A stretch of 64,000 nt of DNA from Aestuariivirga litoralis (GCF_003234965.1 NZ_QKVK01000004.1:186001-250000); one strand, 5' to 3'; shown: positions 33,713 to 43,754, counted from the first letter of the stretch. Numbers and translations are program-made. The notes: generated by a model from the sequence alone, not told the origin.

Positions 33713-34759
33713 ATGGCGGTCAAGTCGGCCTATATTTCGAAGAAGGCGGCCAAGGGCGAGAAGGGTGACAAGCCCAATCTCACCAACAGCGGCTTCACGA
33801 CGGAAGAGGAACTCTACGCCTATCGCGAGATGCTGCTGATCCGCCGCTTCGAGGAGAAGGCCGGCCAGCTCTACGGCATGGGCTTCATCGGCGGCTTCTG
33901 CCACCTCTATATCGGCCAGGAGGCCGTCGTCGTGGGCATGGAAATGGCCCAGAAGGAGGGGGATGCCGTCATCACCTCCTATCGCGACCATGGCCACATG
34001 CTGGCCGCCGGCATGGACCCCAAGGGCGTCATGGCAGAGCTCACCGGCCGCAAGGGCGGGCTCTCCAAGGGCAAGGGCGGCTCCATGCACATGTTCTCGA
34101 AGGAGAAGCAGTTCTATGGCGGCCACGGCATCGTGGGCGCCCAGGTGCCGCTCGGCGCCGGCCTTGCCTTCGCCAACAAGTATCGCGGCAACGACAATGT
34201 CTCGGTCGCCTATTTCGGCGACGGTGCCGCCAACCAGGGCCAGGTCTACGAGACCTTCAACATGGCCTCGATCTGGAAGCTGCCCGTCATCTTCGTGATC
34301 GAGAACAACCGCTACGCCATGGGCACCGCCGCCACCCGCTCGACCGCGCAGGCCGAGCATCTGGGCGCGCGTGGTGCGGCCTTCGGCATCCCCTATGAGC
34401 AGGTCGACGGCATGGACGTGCGCGCCGTGCGCGATGCCGCCGAGCGCGCCATCGAGCATTGCCGCGCGGGCGAGGGCCCCTACATCCTTGAGATGATGAC
34501 ATACCGCTATCGCGGCCACTCGATGTCGGACCCGGCCAAGTACCGCTCCAAGGAAGAAGTGCAGAAGATGCGCGAGGAGCATGACCCGATCGAGCAGGTG
34601 AAGGCGCGCATCCTGACGGCCAAGCTCGCCACCGAGGACGACCTGAAGAAGATCGACGCGGAGATCCGCGCCATCGTGACCGAGGCCGCGGAATTCGCCC
34701 AGAACGATCCGGAGCCGGACGCCTCCGAGCTCTACACCGACATCTACGTGAACGCCTGA
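33713..34759 (+). CDS. pdhA: Pyruvate dehydrogenase E1 component, alpha subunit
   Basis: Thiamine-diphosphate-dependent decarboxylation of pyruvate with the beta subunit. Of 348 residues, the core has [45 protein letters not shown], the ThDP motif [19 protein letters not shown], and the phosphorylation-loop-like [20 protein letters not shown] precedes ATG 33713 by seven to eight bases. First gene of pdhA-pdhB-DUF5076-pdhC. Confidence 0.96.
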   Translation: MAVKSAYISKKAAKGEKGDKPNLTNSGFTTEEELYAYREMLLIRRFEEKAGQLYGMGFIGGFCHLYIGQEAVVVGMEMAQKEGDAVITSYRDHGHMLAAGMDPKGVMAELTGRKGGLSKGKGGSMHMFSKEKQFYGGHGIVGAQVPLGAGLAFANKYRGNDNVSVAYFGDGAANQGQVYETFNMASIWKLPVIFVIENNRYAMGTAATRSTAQAEHLGARGAAFGIPYEQVDGMDVRAVRDAAERAIEHCRAGEGPYILEMMTYRYRGHSMSDPAKYRSKEEVQKMREEHDPIEQVKARILTAKLATEDDLKKIDAEIRAIVTEAAEFAQNDPEPDASELYTDIYVNA

Positions 34760-34772
34760 GCCGGGGACGCCA

Positions 34773-36122
34773 ATGCCATCCATCCTCATGCCCGCCCTGT
34801 CCCCCACCATGGAAGAGGGCAAGCTCGCCAAGTGGCTCAAGAACGTCGGCGACATGGTGAAGCCCGGCGATGTCATCGCCGAGATCGAGACCGACAAGGC
34901 CACCATGGAAGTGGAAGCGGTCGATGAAGGTCCGCTCACCGCCATCCTCATTCCCGCCGGCACCGAGAACGTGAAGGTGAACACGCCGATCGCCGTCATC
35001 GGCGAGGCGGATGCCGCACCTGCGCCGAAGGCGGAGGCGAAGCCCGCCGAAGCCCCGAAGGCTGATGCTCCCGCCGTTGCCGCGCCTGCCGTGCATGCCG
35101 CCCCGCAGGCGGCCGACCCCGAGATTCCCGCCGGCACCGAAATGGTCACCATGACGGTGCGCGAGGCCTTGCGCGAGGCCATGTCGGAAGAGATGCGGCG
35201 TGACCCGGAGGTCTTCCTCATGGGCGAGGAGGTGGGCCAGTACCAGGGCGCCTACAAGATCTCGCAGGGCATGCTCGACGAGTTCGGCGAGAGGCGCGTC
35301 ATCGACACGCCGATCACCGAGCACGGCTTCACCGGCCTCGCGGTCGGTGCAGCCTTCGCCGGGTTGAAGCCCATCGTCGAGTTCATGACCTTCAACTTCG
35401 CCATGCAGGCGATCGACCAGATCATCAACTCCGCCGCCAAGACGCATTACATGTCGGGCGGCCAGCTCAACTGCTCGATCGTGTTCCGCGGGGCGTCGGG
35501 TGCCGCCGCCCGCGTCGCCGCCCAGCACAGCCAGGACTATGCCGCCTGGTATGGCCACATCCCGGGCCTCAAGGTCGTCCAGCCCTACTCGGCGGCCGAT
35601 GCCAAGGGCCTGCTGAAGTCCGCGATCCGCGATCCGAACCCCGTCGTCTTCCTCGAGAACGAGATCCTCTATGGCAAGAGCTTCGAGGTGCCGAAGGTCG
35701 AGGACTGGCTGGTGCCCATCGGCAAGGCGCGCATCGCGCGGGTCGGCCACCACGTCACCATCGTCTCCTTCGGCATCGGCATGACCTATGCCCTGGCCGC
35801 GGCGGAGAAGCTCGCCGCGGAAGGGATCGAGGCCGAGGTCATCGACCTCCGCACCATCCGCCCGATGGACCTGGCGACCGTTATCGAGAGCGTGAAGAAG
35901 ACCAACCGCTGCGTCTGCGTGGAGGAAGGCTTCCCGCAATTCTCGGTCACCAGCGAAATCGCCGCCCAGGTGATGACGCACGCCTTCGACTACCTCGACG
36001 CGCCCGTCGCACGCGTCGCCGGCAAGGACGTACCCATGCCCTATGCGGCCAATCTCGAAAAACTGGCGCTGCCCAATGCCGATGAGGTGGTCGCCGCAGC
36101 AAAGGCTGTGCTCTATGTCTGA
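34773..36122 (+). CDS. pdhB: Pyruvate dehydrogenase E1 component, beta subunit, with N-terminal lipoyl domain
   Basis: The 449-residue protein joins a lipoyl domain (residues 1-80, lysine K42 in [11 protein letters not shown]) through an Ala/Pro-rich hinge (about 82-120) to the E1-beta transketolase fold ([60 protein letters not shown]). A lipoyl domain on E1-beta is an alphaproteobacterial trait, since E2 carries only one. The last 8 bases overlap the next gene. Confidence 0.95.
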   Translation: MPSILMPALSPTMEEGKLAKWLKNVGDMVKPGDVIAEIETDKATMEVEAVDEGPLTAILIPAGTENVKVNTPIAVIGEADAAPAPKAEAKPAEAPKADAPAVAAPAVHAAPQAADPEIPAGTEMVTMTVREALREAMSEEMRRDPEVFLMGEEVGQYQGAYKISQGMLDEFGERRVIDTPITEHGFTGLAVGAAFAGLKPIVEFMTFNFAMQAIDQIINSAAKTHYMSGGQLNCSIVFRGASGAAARVAAQHSQDYAAWYGHIPGLKVVQPYSAADAKGLLKSAIRDPNPVVFLENEILYGKSFEVPKVEDWLVPIGKARIARVGHHVTIVSFGIGMTYALAAAEKLAAEGIEAEVIDLRTIRPMDLATVIESVKKTNRCVCVEEGFPQFSVTSEIAAQVMTHAFDYLDAPVARVAGKDVPMPYAANLEKLALPNADEVVAAAKAVLYV

Positions 36123-36453
36123 CCACGATCACCACCACCACAACCACCACGGCGAGATGCACCCGCACCAGCTGGAGCCGCCGCATGAGGTATTCCACGA
36201 TCCGAAGGCCGGCGAGGTCGCCCGCGCCTGGATCACCAACGGGGGCCTGAGCCTCTCGCTCCATGCCATGGCCTTCGGCACGCCCGACGTCTGGGGCCAT
36301 GTGCTGGCCGGCATGGCGCAGCAGGTGGCCGCCGCCTGCGCCGAGATGGGCCACGGCAACCCGTCCGACAATTTCGCCGCCATCCGCAAGGTGCTGAACG
36401 AGGACCTGAACAAGGTCGCCGCCCAGCTCTCGCCGCTCGCCAACAAGGGCTGA
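36115..36453 (+). CDS. DUF5076 family His-rich protein between pdhB and pdhC
   Basis: A 112-residue protein whose N-terminus is a His-rich track ([20 protein letters not shown]), followed by [24 protein letters not shown] and an [18 protein letters not shown] helix. The start overlaps pdhB by eight bases. I place it in DUF5076, seen within alphaproteobacterial PDH operons. Function unknown; metal binding by the His stretch is possible, and the location suggests a role with the PDH complex. Confidence 0.78.
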   Translation: MSDHDHHHHNHHGEMHPHQLEPPHEVFHDPKAGEVARAWITNGGLSLSLHAMAFGTPDVWGHVLAGMAQQVAAACAEMGHGNPSDNFAAIRKVLNEDLNKVAAQLSPLANKG

Positions 36454-36526
36454 GCCGACTGACGACAAGCATCGCCGGGGCTCACGCTCCGGCGGTGAAG
36501 TGCAAGACGAATGGGGAACTCCGACG

Positions 36527-37816
36527 ATGCCCGTAAACGTGCTCATGCCCGCCCTGTCGCCCACCATGGAGAAGGGCAAGCTTGCCAAGTGGCTCAAGAA
36601 GGAGGGCGACGCCGTCAAGTCCGGCGACGTGCTGGCCGAGATCGAGACCGACAAGGCCACGATGGAGGTCGAAGCCGTCGATGAGGGCACCGTCGGCAAG
36701 CTGCTGATCCCCGCCGGCACCGACGACGTGCTGGTCAACACCCCGATCGCCGTGATCCTCGGAGAGGGCGAGAAGCTGGGTGATGCGCCGAAGCCCGCCG
36801 CCGCGCCGCAGGCCGCTGCTGCCGCGCCGGCGCCTGCTGCCGCAGCACCCGCTGCTCCCGTGGCAGCACCTGTCGCCGCTGCCGCGAAACCCGAGGGCGC
36901 CCGTGTCTTTGCCTCGCCGCTCGCCCGCCGCGTGGCCAGGCAGAAGGGCCTCGACATCGCGGCGCTTCTCGGCTCGGGCCCGCACGGCCGCATTGTGCTG
37001 AAGGACGTCGAGAACGCCAGGCCCGGTGCGGCACCCGCCGCAGCGAAATCCGCTGGCCCCGCCATGGCGACTCCGCCGTCGGACGAGCAGGTGCTCAAGC
37101 TCTTCGCCGAGGGTTCCTACGAACTCGTGCCGCACGACTCGATGCGGAAAGTGATCGCCCGCCGTTTGACCGAGTCGAAGCAGACCATCCCGCATTTCTA
37201 TGTCTCTGTGGATGTGACCCTCGATCACCTTCTCGAACTCCGCGAGCGGCTGAACCTTCAGGCGCCGAAGGACAAGGAGGGCAAGCCCCTCTGGAAGATC
37301 TCGGTCAACGACTTCATCATCAAGGCCATGGCCATGGCCCTGATCAAGGTGCCGGACGCCAACGTCACCTGGACCGAGAGCGCCATGGTGAAGCACAAGC
37401 ACGCCGACATCGGCGTGGCGGTGTCGATCCCCGGCGGCCTCATAACCCCCATCGTGCGCTCGGCGGAACTCAAGGGCCTCGCCCAGATCTCGTCCGAGAT
37501 GAAGGACTATGCGGCGCGCGCCAGGAACCGCAAGCTCAAGCCCGAGGAATATACCGGCGGCTCGGCGGCCGTCTCCAACATGGGCATGATGAACGTCAAG
37601 AGCTTCGCCGCCATCGTCAACCCGCCGCATGCCTCGATCCTCGCCATCGGCTCGGGCGAGCGCCGCCCGGTGGTGCGCGGCAACGACATCGTCATCGAGC
37701 AGCAGATGACCATCACGCTCTCCACCGACCACCGCTGCATCGACGGCGCACTTGGCGCGGAATTCATCGGCGCCATCAAGTCCTATCTCGAAGAACCCGG
37801 CCTGATGCTGGTGTGA
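36527..37816 (+). CDS. pdhC: Dihydrolipoyllysine acetyltransferase (E2 of pyruvate dehydrogenase)
   Basis: Core of the pyruvate dehydrogenase complex, 429 residues: one lipoyl domain (K43 in [11 protein letters not shown]), Ala/Pro-rich linker (about 85-125), peripheral subunit-binding domain ([29 protein letters not shown]), and the acetyltransferase domain with [16 protein letters not shown] and the catalytic [12 protein letters not shown] 36527 was chosen; a longer frame from 36500 adds nine residues without support. Confidence 0.96.
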   Translation: MPVNVLMPALSPTMEKGKLAKWLKKEGDAVKSGDVLAEIETDKATMEVEAVDEGTVGKLLIPAGTDDVLVNTPIAVILGEGEKLGDAPKPAAAPQAAAAAPAPAAAAPAAPVAAPVAAAAKPEGARVFASPLARRVARQKGLDIAALLGSGPHGRIVLKDVENARPGAAPAAAKSAGPAMATPPSDEQVLKLFAEGSYELVPHDSMRKVIARRLTESKQTIPHFYVSVDVTLDHLLELRERLNLQAPKDKEGKPLWKISVNDFIIKAMAMALIKVPDANVTWTESAMVKHKHADIGVAVSIPGGLITPIVRSAELKGLAQISSEMKDYAARARNRKLKPEEYTGGSAAVSNMGMMNVKSFAAIVNPPHASILAIGSGERRPVVRGNDIVIEQQMTITLSTDHRCIDGALGAEFIGAIKSYLEEPGLMLV

Positions 37817-37824
37817 GGCGAGAG

Positions 37825-38463
37825 ATGAAGACCATCCTCGCCTTCGGCGACAGCCTCACCTGGGGCTTCATCGCCGGGAGTTTCGAGCGCCACCCCTTCG
37901 ACGTGCGCTGGCCCAATGTGCTGGCCGCCGGGCTTAAGGGCAAGGCCCGCGTCATCGAGGAAGGCCACAATGGCCGCACCACGGTGTTCGACGATCCGAC
38001 CACGCCGGATGACCGCAACGGCTCGCATGTGCTTCCCGTTCTGCTCTCCACCCACACGCCGCTGGATCTCGTCATTGTCCTGCTCGGCACCAACGACATC
38101 AAGTTCGCCAACCGCTGCCGCGCCTTCGATGCCTCGATGGGCATGGCGCGGCTGGTGCAGATCGTCCAGACCTTCCCGTTCCTCGACTGGGCGCCGCGCC
38201 CGCAGGTGCTGATCGTCGCCCCGCCGGCGCTCGTGCCGACGGAGGATGAATGGTTCAACGACCTCTGGGGCCATGCGATCGCGGAGTCCAAGCAGTTTGG
38301 CAAGCATTATGCCCGCGTGGCGGAGGAGATGGGCGTCCATTTCTTCGACGCCGGCACGGTGGCCAGGGCCGACAAGACCGACGGCGGGCATCTCGACGCC
38401 GAGAACACCAGGGCCATCGGCACCGCGCTGGTGCCGGTGGTGAAGCGGATTTTGTCTCTCTGA
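37825..38463 (+). CDS. SGNH/GDSL arylesterase-type hydrolase
   Basis: Cytosolic esterase of 212 residues. Block I AFGDSLTWGF carries the nucleophile Ser, LGTNDIK is block III, and GGHLDAEN contains the catalytic Asp/His pair of block V. No signal peptide. It follows pdhC by eight bases behind GGCGAGAG, so it is probably transcribed with the pdh genes. Substrate unknown; oligomeric arylesterases of this group are often listed in the same place in rhizobia. Confidence 0.9.
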   Translation: MKTILAFGDSLTWGFIAGSFERHPFDVRWPNVLAAGLKGKARVIEEGHNGRTTVFDDPTTPDDRNGSHVLPVLLSTHTPLDLVIVLLGTNDIKFANRCRAFDASMGMARLVQIVQTFPFLDWAPRPQVLIVAPPALVPTEDEWFNDLWGHAIAESKQFGKHYARVAEEMGVHFFDAGTVARADKTDGGHLDAENTRAIGTALVPVVKRILSL

Positions 38464-38476
38464 CCCCACTCTCATC

Positions 38477-38594
38477 ATGGCCGGGCGTGTCCCGGCCATC
38501 CTTTGAGGGCGGCGGACAGGGAACAGATGCCCGGGACAAGCCCGGGCATGATGAAATGCTATTGCCCCATCATGGCCGGGCCCGTCCCGGCCAT
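38477..38594. repeat. Three palindromic intergenic repeats between the arylesterase and lpd genes
   Basis: Copies at 38477-38499 (loop CGTGT), 38527-38549 (ATGCCCGGG arms, loop ACAAG) and 38572-38594 (loop CCCGT). All have nine-base perfect arms and a five-base loop, in alternating orientation as judged by the loop. Same family as between gatC and gatA. They could attenuate transcription into lpd. Confidence 0.88.
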
Positions 38595-38626
38595 CCTTTG
38601 CGGGCGTGAATGACGAGGAGCAGACC

Positions 38627-40066
38627 ATGGCCGACACGAACTTCGACATCATCATCATCGGCGGCGGCCCCGGCGGCTATGTCGCGGCGATCCGCGCGGC
38701 GCAACTCGGCTTCAAGACGGCAGTCGTGGAACGCGAGCACCTGGGCGGCATCTGCCTCAACTGGGGCTGCATCCCGACCAAGGCGCTGCTGCGCTCGGCC
38801 GAGATCTACCACTACATGAAGCACGCCAAGAACTACGGCCTCTCGGCGGACAACATCTCGTTTGATCCCGCGGCGATGGTCCAGCGCTCGCGCGGCGTGT
38901 CGGGCCGCTTGAACGGCGGCGTCACCATGCTGCTGAAGAAGAACAAGGTCACCGTCATCTGGGGCGAGGCGAAGCTGACGAAGCCCAACGAGATCGTGGT
39001 CTCGGCACCATCGAAGCCCGCCGTCCAGCCGCAGAACCCGGCGCCCAAGGACAAGCTGGGGCCGGGCACCTACACGGCGAAGAACATCATCATCGCCACG
39101 GGTGCGCGTCCGCGCGTGCTGCCGGGCCTCGAGCCCGACGGCAAGCTGGTCTGGACCTATTTCGAGGCCATGGTGCCCAAGGCCATGCCGAAGTCGCTGC
39201 TCGTCGTCGGCTCCGGCGCCATCGGCATCGAGTTCGCCTCCTTCTACAATGCCATGGGTGTGGACGTGACGGTCGTCGAGCTGATGGACCAGATCATGCC
39301 TGTCGAGGACGCCGAGATCTCCAAGATCGCCCAGAAGCAGCTCGAGAAGCAGGGCATCAAGTTCAAGCTCGGCGCAAGAGTCACCAAGCTCGACAAGGCC
39401 GCCGACAGCGTCACCGCGACGATCGAGGCCGGCGGCAAGTCGGAGCAGCTGACCGTCGATCGCGTCATCTCCGCCGTTGGCGTCCAGGGCAATATCGAGG
39501 GCCTCGGCCTCGAGGCGCTGGGTGTGAAGACCGAGAAGGGCTGCATCGTGATCGACGGCTATGGCCGCACCAACGTCCCGGGCGTCTATGCCATCGGCGA
39601 CGTGGCGGGCCCGCCGATGCTCGCCCACAAGGCGGAGCATGAGGGCGTCATCTGTGTCGAGAAGATCAAGGGCCTGGACGTCCACCCGATGAAGAAGGAG
39701 CAGATCCCCGGCTGCACCTATTGCCACCCGCAGGTTGCAAGCGTCGGCCTCACCGAGGCCAAGGCCAGGGCGGCGGGCTATGAACTGAAGGTCGGCCGCT
39801 TCCCCTTCCTCGCCAATGGCAAGGCCATTGCGCTCGGCGAGGACCAGGGCCTGGTCAAGACCATCTTCGACGCCAAGACCGGCCGGCTTCTGGGCGCCCA
39901 CATGGTGGGGGCGGAAGTGACCGAGCTGATCCAGGGCTTCGTCGTCGCCATGGGCCTCGAGACCACCGAGGAGGAGCTGATGCACACCGTCTTCCCGCAT
40001 CCGACCCTGTCGGAAATGATGCACGAGAGCGTGCTCGACGCCTATGGCCGCGTCATCCACATGTGA
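38627..40066 (+). CDS. lpd: Dihydrolipoyl dehydrogenase (E3)
   Basis: Reoxidises dihydrolipoyl groups with NAD+. The 479-residue flavoprotein has IIIIGGGPGGYVAAIRAAQL, the redox disulfide C43-x4-C48 in GGICLNWGCIPTK, VVGSGAIGIEFASF for NAD, GVYAIGDVAG and the C-terminal catalytic HPHPTLSEMM region (HPTLSE). ATG 38627 follows GAGGAG; the upstream in-frame ATG at 38606 falls in the repeat tail. Confidence 0.97.
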   Translation: MADTNFDIIIIGGGPGGYVAAIRAAQLGFKTAVVEREHLGGICLNWGCIPTKALLRSAEIYHYMKHAKNYGLSADNISFDPAAMVQRSRGVSGRLNGGVTMLLKKNKVTVIWGEAKLTKPNEIVVSAPSKPAVQPQNPAPKDKLGPGTYTAKNIIIATGARPRVLPGLEPDGKLVWTYFEAMVPKAMPKSLLVVGSGAIGIEFASFYNAMGVDVTVVELMDQIMPVEDAEISKIAQKQLEKQGIKFKLGARVTKLDKAADSVTATIEAGGKSEQLTVDRVISAVGVQGNIEGLGLEALGVKTEKGCIVIDGYGRTNVPGVYAIGDVAGPPMLAHKAEHEGVICVEKIKGLDVHPMKKEQIPGCTYCHPQVASVGLTEAKARAAGYELKVGRFPFLANGKAIALGEDQGLVKTIFDAKTGRLLGAHMVGAEVTELIQGFVVAMGLETTEEELMHTVFPHPTLSEMMHESVLDAYGRVIHM

Positions 40067-40145
40067 GGAGGCCTGCTGCCCCGGCGCTTGATGGCGCGGC
40101 GGGCAGGGCCTATCTTTGCAACATCAAGGGACGGGAGAAAGACAC

Positions 40146-40436
40146 ATGGAACCCAACCACCTCATGGACCTCGGCGGCGGCGTCGGCTGGATCGGCACGC
40201 TGTTCATCGGTGCCCTCGCGGGCATCATCGCCGACAAGGTGATGAAGACCAACCACGGCCTGCTGATGAACATCGTCATCGGCATCGTCGGCTCCTATAT
40301 CGGCGCCTTCCTCGCCAATGCGCTGGGCATCCAGCTGGGCGAGATCTTCAGTGGCTGGTTCTGGGGCAACCTCATCGTCGCCGCAGTCGGCGCGGTGGTG
40401 CTGATCTGGCTGCTGCGCCTCGTGCGGGGCAGATAG
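40146..40436 (+). CDS. GlsB/YeaQ/YmgE family small membrane protein
   Basis: A 96-residue transglycosylase-associated-type membrane protein with three glycine-rich helices (GWIGTLFIGALAGIIADKVM, LLMNIVIGIVGSYIGAFLANA, NLIVAAVGAVVLIWLLRLV). The pattern GxxxGIxxDxxM and IVIGIVGSYIG is that of the family. Function is poorly known; often stress-linked. GGGAGAAAGACAC precedes the ATG. Sits between lpd and lipA. Confidence 0.87.
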   Translation: MEPNHLMDLGGGVGWIGTLFIGALAGIIADKVMKTNHGLLMNIVIGIVGSYIGAFLANALGIQLGEIFSGWFWGNLIVAAVGAVVLIWLLRLVRGR

Positions 40437-40445
40437 AACGGGCCC

Positions 40446-41390
40446 ATGGTCACCATCGTCGACAACAAGCCGAAGCCGCGCCACCCCGAGAAGGCGCACA
40501 AGCCCGACACGCCCATCCTGCGAAAGCCGGAATGGATCAGGGTCAAGGCGCCGGGTTCGGCGGTCTATGCGGAAACGCAGAAGATCGTGCGCGACAACAA
40601 GCTGGTGACCGTCTGCGAGGAGGCGGGCTGTCCCAACATCGGCGAGTGCTGGTCGAAGAAGCACGCCACCTTCATGATCATGGGCGACACCTGCACCAGG
40701 GCCTGCGCCTTCTGCAACGTGAAGACGGGCCTGCCCGAGGCCCTCGTCGCCGACGAACCTGAGAAGGTGGCGGATGCGGTGGCCCGCATGGGTCTGTCGC
40801 ATGCCGTCATCACCTCGGTGGACCGTGACGACCTCGCCGATGGCGGTGCAAGGCATTTCGCCCGGGTCATCACCGCGATCCGCAAGGCCTCGCCCGCGAC
40901 CACCATCGAGGTGCTGACGCCGGACTTCCTCAAGAAGGATGGCGCGCTCGAAATCGTCGTTGCGGCGAAGCCCGACGTCTTCAACCACAATCTCGAAACC
41001 GTGCCGTCGCTTTACCTGAAGATCCGCCCGGGTGCCCGCTACTTCCACTCCCTGCGCCTGCTGCAGCGGGTGAAGGAACTCGACCCCTCGATGTTCACCA
41101 AGTCCGGGATCATGGTGGGCCTGGGCGAAACGCGCGAGCAGGTGATGCAGGTGATGGACGACATGCGCTCGGCCGACATCGACTTCATCACCATCGGCCA
41201 GTATCTCCAGCCCAGCCGCAAGCACGCGGCGATCGACCGTTTCGTGACGCCCGACGAATTCAAGGGCTACGAGACCATCGCCTATGCCAAGGGCTTCCTG
41301 ATGGTGGCGGCAACGCCGCTGACGCGCTCCTCCCACCATGCGGGCGATGATTTCGCAAGGCTGCGTGCCGCCCGGGCCCAGCGCGGCTGA
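40446..41390 (+). CDS. lipA: Lipoyl synthase
   Basis: Radical SAM enzyme inserting sulfur into octanoyl groups on lipoyl domains, here probably of PdhB and PdhC next door. The 314-residue protein has the auxiliary cluster C57-x4-C62-x5-C68 and the radical SAM C83-x3-C87-x2-C90 (CTRACAFC). The C-terminal [10 protein letters not shown] contains the family's RSSxH motif. Complete. The next gene starts within its stop codon. Confidence 0.97.
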   Translation: MVTIVDNKPKPRHPEKAHKPDTPILRKPEWIRVKAPGSAVYAETQKIVRDNKLVTVCEEAGCPNIGECWSKKHATFMIMGDTCTRACAFCNVKTGLPEALVADEPEKVADAVARMGLSHAVITSVDRDDLADGGARHFARVITAIRKASPATTIEVLTPDFLKKDGALEIVVAAKPDVFNHNLETVPSLYLKIRPGARYFHSLRLLQRVKELDPSMFTKSGIMVGLGETREQVMQVMDDMRSADIDFITIGQYLQPSRKHAAIDRFVTPDEFKGYETIAYAKGFLMVAATPLTRSSHHAGDDFARLRAARAQRG

Positions 41391-41857
41391 TGCCCCAGTT
41401 CAGCGTCAGCCGGAGCGTTCCCTATACGGCGGAACAGGTCTTCGCCATCGCGCGCGACGTGGCGAAGTACAAGGAGTTCCTGCCGCTGGTGAAGCGCTCC
41501 CTCGTGCGCGGGGTGAGGATGGACGAGCAGGGCCGCGAGCATTTCGAGGGCGAGCTTACCGTCGCCTATGACAAGCTCCGCATCGAGGAGGTGATGACGA
41601 GCCGCGTCACCGTCGACCCCGCAGCCCTCACCGTCACCGCGCGGTCCGACCAGGGGCCGGTGAAGCACCTCGTCTCCGAGTGGAAGATTGTGCCAACGGG
41701 GGAGAGGCGCTGCGACATCAATTTCACCGTCGACTACACGCTGAAAAGCAAGATGCTGCAGATGGTCCTGTCCGGCATGTTCGACATGGCGGTGCGCAAG
41801 ATCATGTCCGCCTTCGAAGAGCGCGCAAGGCAGCTCTACGGCCCGGCGATCTCGTAG
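41390..41857 (+). CDS. Coenzyme Q-binding protein, Coq10/RatA-like START domain
   Basis: Cytosolic START/polyketide-cyclase-like protein of 155 residues ([37 protein letters not shown], then ISFTVDYTLKS-type C-terminus). The pattern is that of Coq10/RatA, proposed to carry ubiquinone. ATG overlaps lipA by TGATG. This lipA-coq10-like pair is recurrent in alphaproteobacteria. The 3' end overlaps convergent cinA-like gene by 22 bases. Confidence 0.88.
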   Translation: MPQFSVSRSVPYTAEQVFAIARDVAKYKEFLPLVKRSLVRGVRMDEQGREHFEGELTVAYDKLRIEEVMTSRVTVDPAALTVTARSDQGPVKHLVSEWKIVPTGERRCDINFTVDYTLKSKMLQMVLSGMFDMAVRKIMSAFEERARQLYGPAIS

Positions 41858-42330
41858 GCCATTTCCACCGCCACCCGCACCGTCTCGAGCCGCACGGCGT
41901 CACGCCCGATGTCGCCGAGGCGCAGCTCGCGATGTACCGTCGCAAAGCCGCGGCGCGCGGCCGCACAATGCACCAGCCCCACGGGCTTCGCCGCCGTACC
42001 GCCGCCGGGGCCGGCGACACCCGTCACCGCAATGGCCACATCCGCCGCGCTGTTGGAAAGCGCGCCCGCCGCCATGGCGCGTGCCACGGCTTCGCTCACT
42101 GCGCCGTGCTGCGCGATCACCTCCGCCGGCACGCCGATCATCCGCGTCTTCGCCGCATTGGAATAGGTGACGAAGCCGCAGTCCAGCACGTCGGATGATC
42201 CGGCGACGGAGGTGACGAGCCCCGCGATCAGCCCACCGGTGCAGCTCTCCGCCGTGGCGAGCATGAGCTTGCTGCGGCGGCAGCGGTCGATGAGGGACGC
42301 GGCACGGGCAGTGAGGTCGGGGGGGAACAT
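41836..42330 (-). CDS. CinA-like nicotinamide-nucleotide amidohydrolase (PncC type)
   Basis: Deamidates nicotinamide mononucleotide in NAD salvage; only the C-terminal PncC domain is present (164 residues). Motifs: ATAESCTGGLIAGLVTSVAGSSD, FVTYSNAAKTRMIGV, GAVSEAVARAMAAGA and AVTGVAGPGGGTAAKPVG. Start ATG 42330; a GTG three codons upstream is the alternative, and further upstream is the type B repeat. It stands alone downstream of ispDF. Confidence 0.93.
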   Translation of the reverse strand: MFPPDLTARAASLIDRCRRSKLMLATAESCTGGLIAGLVTSVAGSSDVLDCGFVTYSNAAKTRMIGVPAEVIAQHGAVSEAVARAMAAGALSNSAADVAIAVTGVAGPGGGTAAKPVGLVHCAAARRGFATVHRELRLGDIGRDAVRLETVRVAVEMAYEIAGP

Positions 42331-42360
42331 GGTGCTCACGTTCCGACCCTCCAAACTTCC

Positions 42361-42443
42361 GTCACCCCGGCGAAAGCCGGGGCCCCGCTTTGTTCGGGAA
42401 CCACGTGGACAGAAAGCGGGGTCCCGGCTTTCGCCGGGATGAC
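42361..42443. repeat. Type B inverted repeat with GAAA-loop hairpins
   Basis: An approximately 83-base inverted repeat: it starts GTCACCCCGGCGAAAGCCGG and ends in the mirror image, CGGCTTTCGCCGGGATGAC. Each half contains a C/G stem capped by GAAA (CCCCGGC-GAAA-GCCGGGG). Lies between cinA-like and ispDF, both minus strand. Further copies at 52798, 54498 and 62085. Confidence 0.88.
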
Positions 42444-42475
42444 GGAACAATGTGGTGCGACCTGAAGACAGAGCC

Positions 42476-43645
42476 TCACGGCAACCGCACCGTCACCGTC
42501 GCATAGGCCATGATGCCTTCCTTGCGGCCGATGGCGCCGAGTTTTTCCATGGTCGTCGCCTTCACCGCGATGCGCGAGCCGTCCACGTGCAGCAGCGGCG
42601 CGAGATAGGCGCGCATCGCGGCGACGTGCGGTGCGATCTTCGGCGCCTCAGCCAGGATCGTAATGTCGGCATTGGCGATGATGCCGCGTCTGGCTTCCAG
42701 CAGTTCCACCGCCTTCGCCAGGAAGATGCGCGACGGCGCTCCCTTCCATTGCGGGTCGGAGGGCGGGAAATGCGTGCCGATGTCGCCTTCGCCGATGGTG
42801 CCGAGGATGGCGTCGGTGAGCGCATGCATCGCCACGTCGGCGTCCGAATGGCCCTTGAGCTTCTGCGAATGGGGAATCGCGATTCCGCAGAGGATCACCG
42901 CATCGCCATCATCGAAGGGGTGGACGTCGATCCCTTGCCCCACGCGCACGTCCGGGCGCTGGGCCAGCTCGCGGCCGGTCATCTCGCGGTCGGCAGTCAC
43001 GATGTCGTCGGCAGTGGTCAGCTTGCGGTTCTCCGTCTCGCCCGCCAGCATCGATACGGCAATGCCGGCATGCTCGGCAACCGAGGCATCATCCGTCAGC
43101 CCCTGCGTCTGCTCGGCCTCCGCCTTGCGGTAGGCGGCGAGGATCCCGTCATAGAGGAAGCCTTGCGGCGTCTGTGCGGTCCAGATGCCAGCGCGGTCCA
43201 CCGTGCGGCTCACCAGGCCGCCGGGCGCGTGTTTCAGCGTTTCCGCCACCGGCATGCCGGGAACGGCGGCCGGGAAGCGGTCGAGCCACGAGATCACGTT
43301 GTCGATGAGAGCGGCGGAGACGAAGGGCCGTGCCGCGTCATGGATCAGCACCTTCGTCGGCTTGTGCCGCCCCACGGCCTCGATGCCGATGCGGCAGGAC
43401 TCCTGCCGGGTCGATCCGCCGATGACGGGAAGCGGGATGTCGAGGCCCTTCACGGCCTCGGCGAACATCGCCTCGTGGCCCTCGCCGATGACGGGCTGGA
43501 CGTGGGCGACGGCGGGGTGCTCGAGGAAGGCCCGGCAGGTCCACCAGATCACCGGGCGGCCCCCGATCAGCTGGTATTGCTTGGGGCGTTCGCCCCCTGC
43601 GCGCAGGCCGGAGCCACCGGCCACGATCACTGCCGCAACTGTCAT
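42476..43645 (-). CDS. ispDF: Bifunctional IspD/IspF: 2-C-methyl-D-erythritol 4-phosphate cytidylyltransferase / 2,4-cyclodiphosphate synthase
   Basis: Two non-consecutive steps of the MEP isoprenoid pathway in one 389-residue protein. IspD part: VAAVIVAGGSGLRAGGERPK, LIHDAARPFVSAALID, DDASVAEHAGIAV. IspF part from about residue 225: VGQGIDVHPFDDGDAVILCG (metal ligands D-x-H), LKGHSDADVAMHALTDAILG. The fusion is typical of alphaproteobacteria. ATG 43645 is immediately before the conserved strand; upstream in-frame codons are unsupported. Confidence 0.95.
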   Translation of the reverse strand: MTVAAVIVAGGSGLRAGGERPKQYQLIGGRPVIWWTCRAFLEHPAVAHVQPVIGEGHEAMFAEAVKGLDIPLPVIGGSTRQESCRIGIEAVGRHKPTKVLIHDAARPFVSAALIDNVISWLDRFPAAVPGMPVAETLKHAPGGLVSRTVDRAGIWTAQTPQGFLYDGILAAYRKAEAEQTQGLTDDASVAEHAGIAVSMLAGETENRKLTTADDIVTADREMTGRELAQRPDVRVGQGIDVHPFDDGDAVILCGIAIPHSQKLKGHSDADVAMHALTDAILGTIGEGDIGTHFPPSDPQWKGAPSRIFLAKAVELLEARRGIIANADITILAEAPKIAPHVAAMRAYLAPLLHVDGSRIAVKATTMEKLGAIGRKEGIMAYATVTVRLP

Positions 43646-43689
43646 GAGCCTGCTGTAGCAAGCGGTTGACACCCCTGCAACAAAGGCTC

Positions 43690-43718
43690 TTGACGCAATG
43701 CAACATCGGGTTATGTTG
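43690..43718 (+). promoter_or_regulatory. Candidate promoter of the dusB-ntr operon with overlapping inverted repeat
   Basis: TTGACG (43690-43695), 16 bases, then TATGTT (43712-43717) resembles a sigma-70 pair. CAACAT-N6-ATGTTG (43701-43718) overlaps the -10, as a repressor site might. The region from 43720 is unusually AT-rich. Located in the ispDF/dusB divergent gap. Confidence 0.4.
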
Positions 43719-43754
43719 CCTCTAAATTATACAGCACAGGTGGCTGATTAAAAA

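Noticed and set aside
38477-38594. CRISPR-like repeated units
   Set aside because: Units are self-complementary hairpins with unequal, non-spacer-like intervals, and no cas genes are present.
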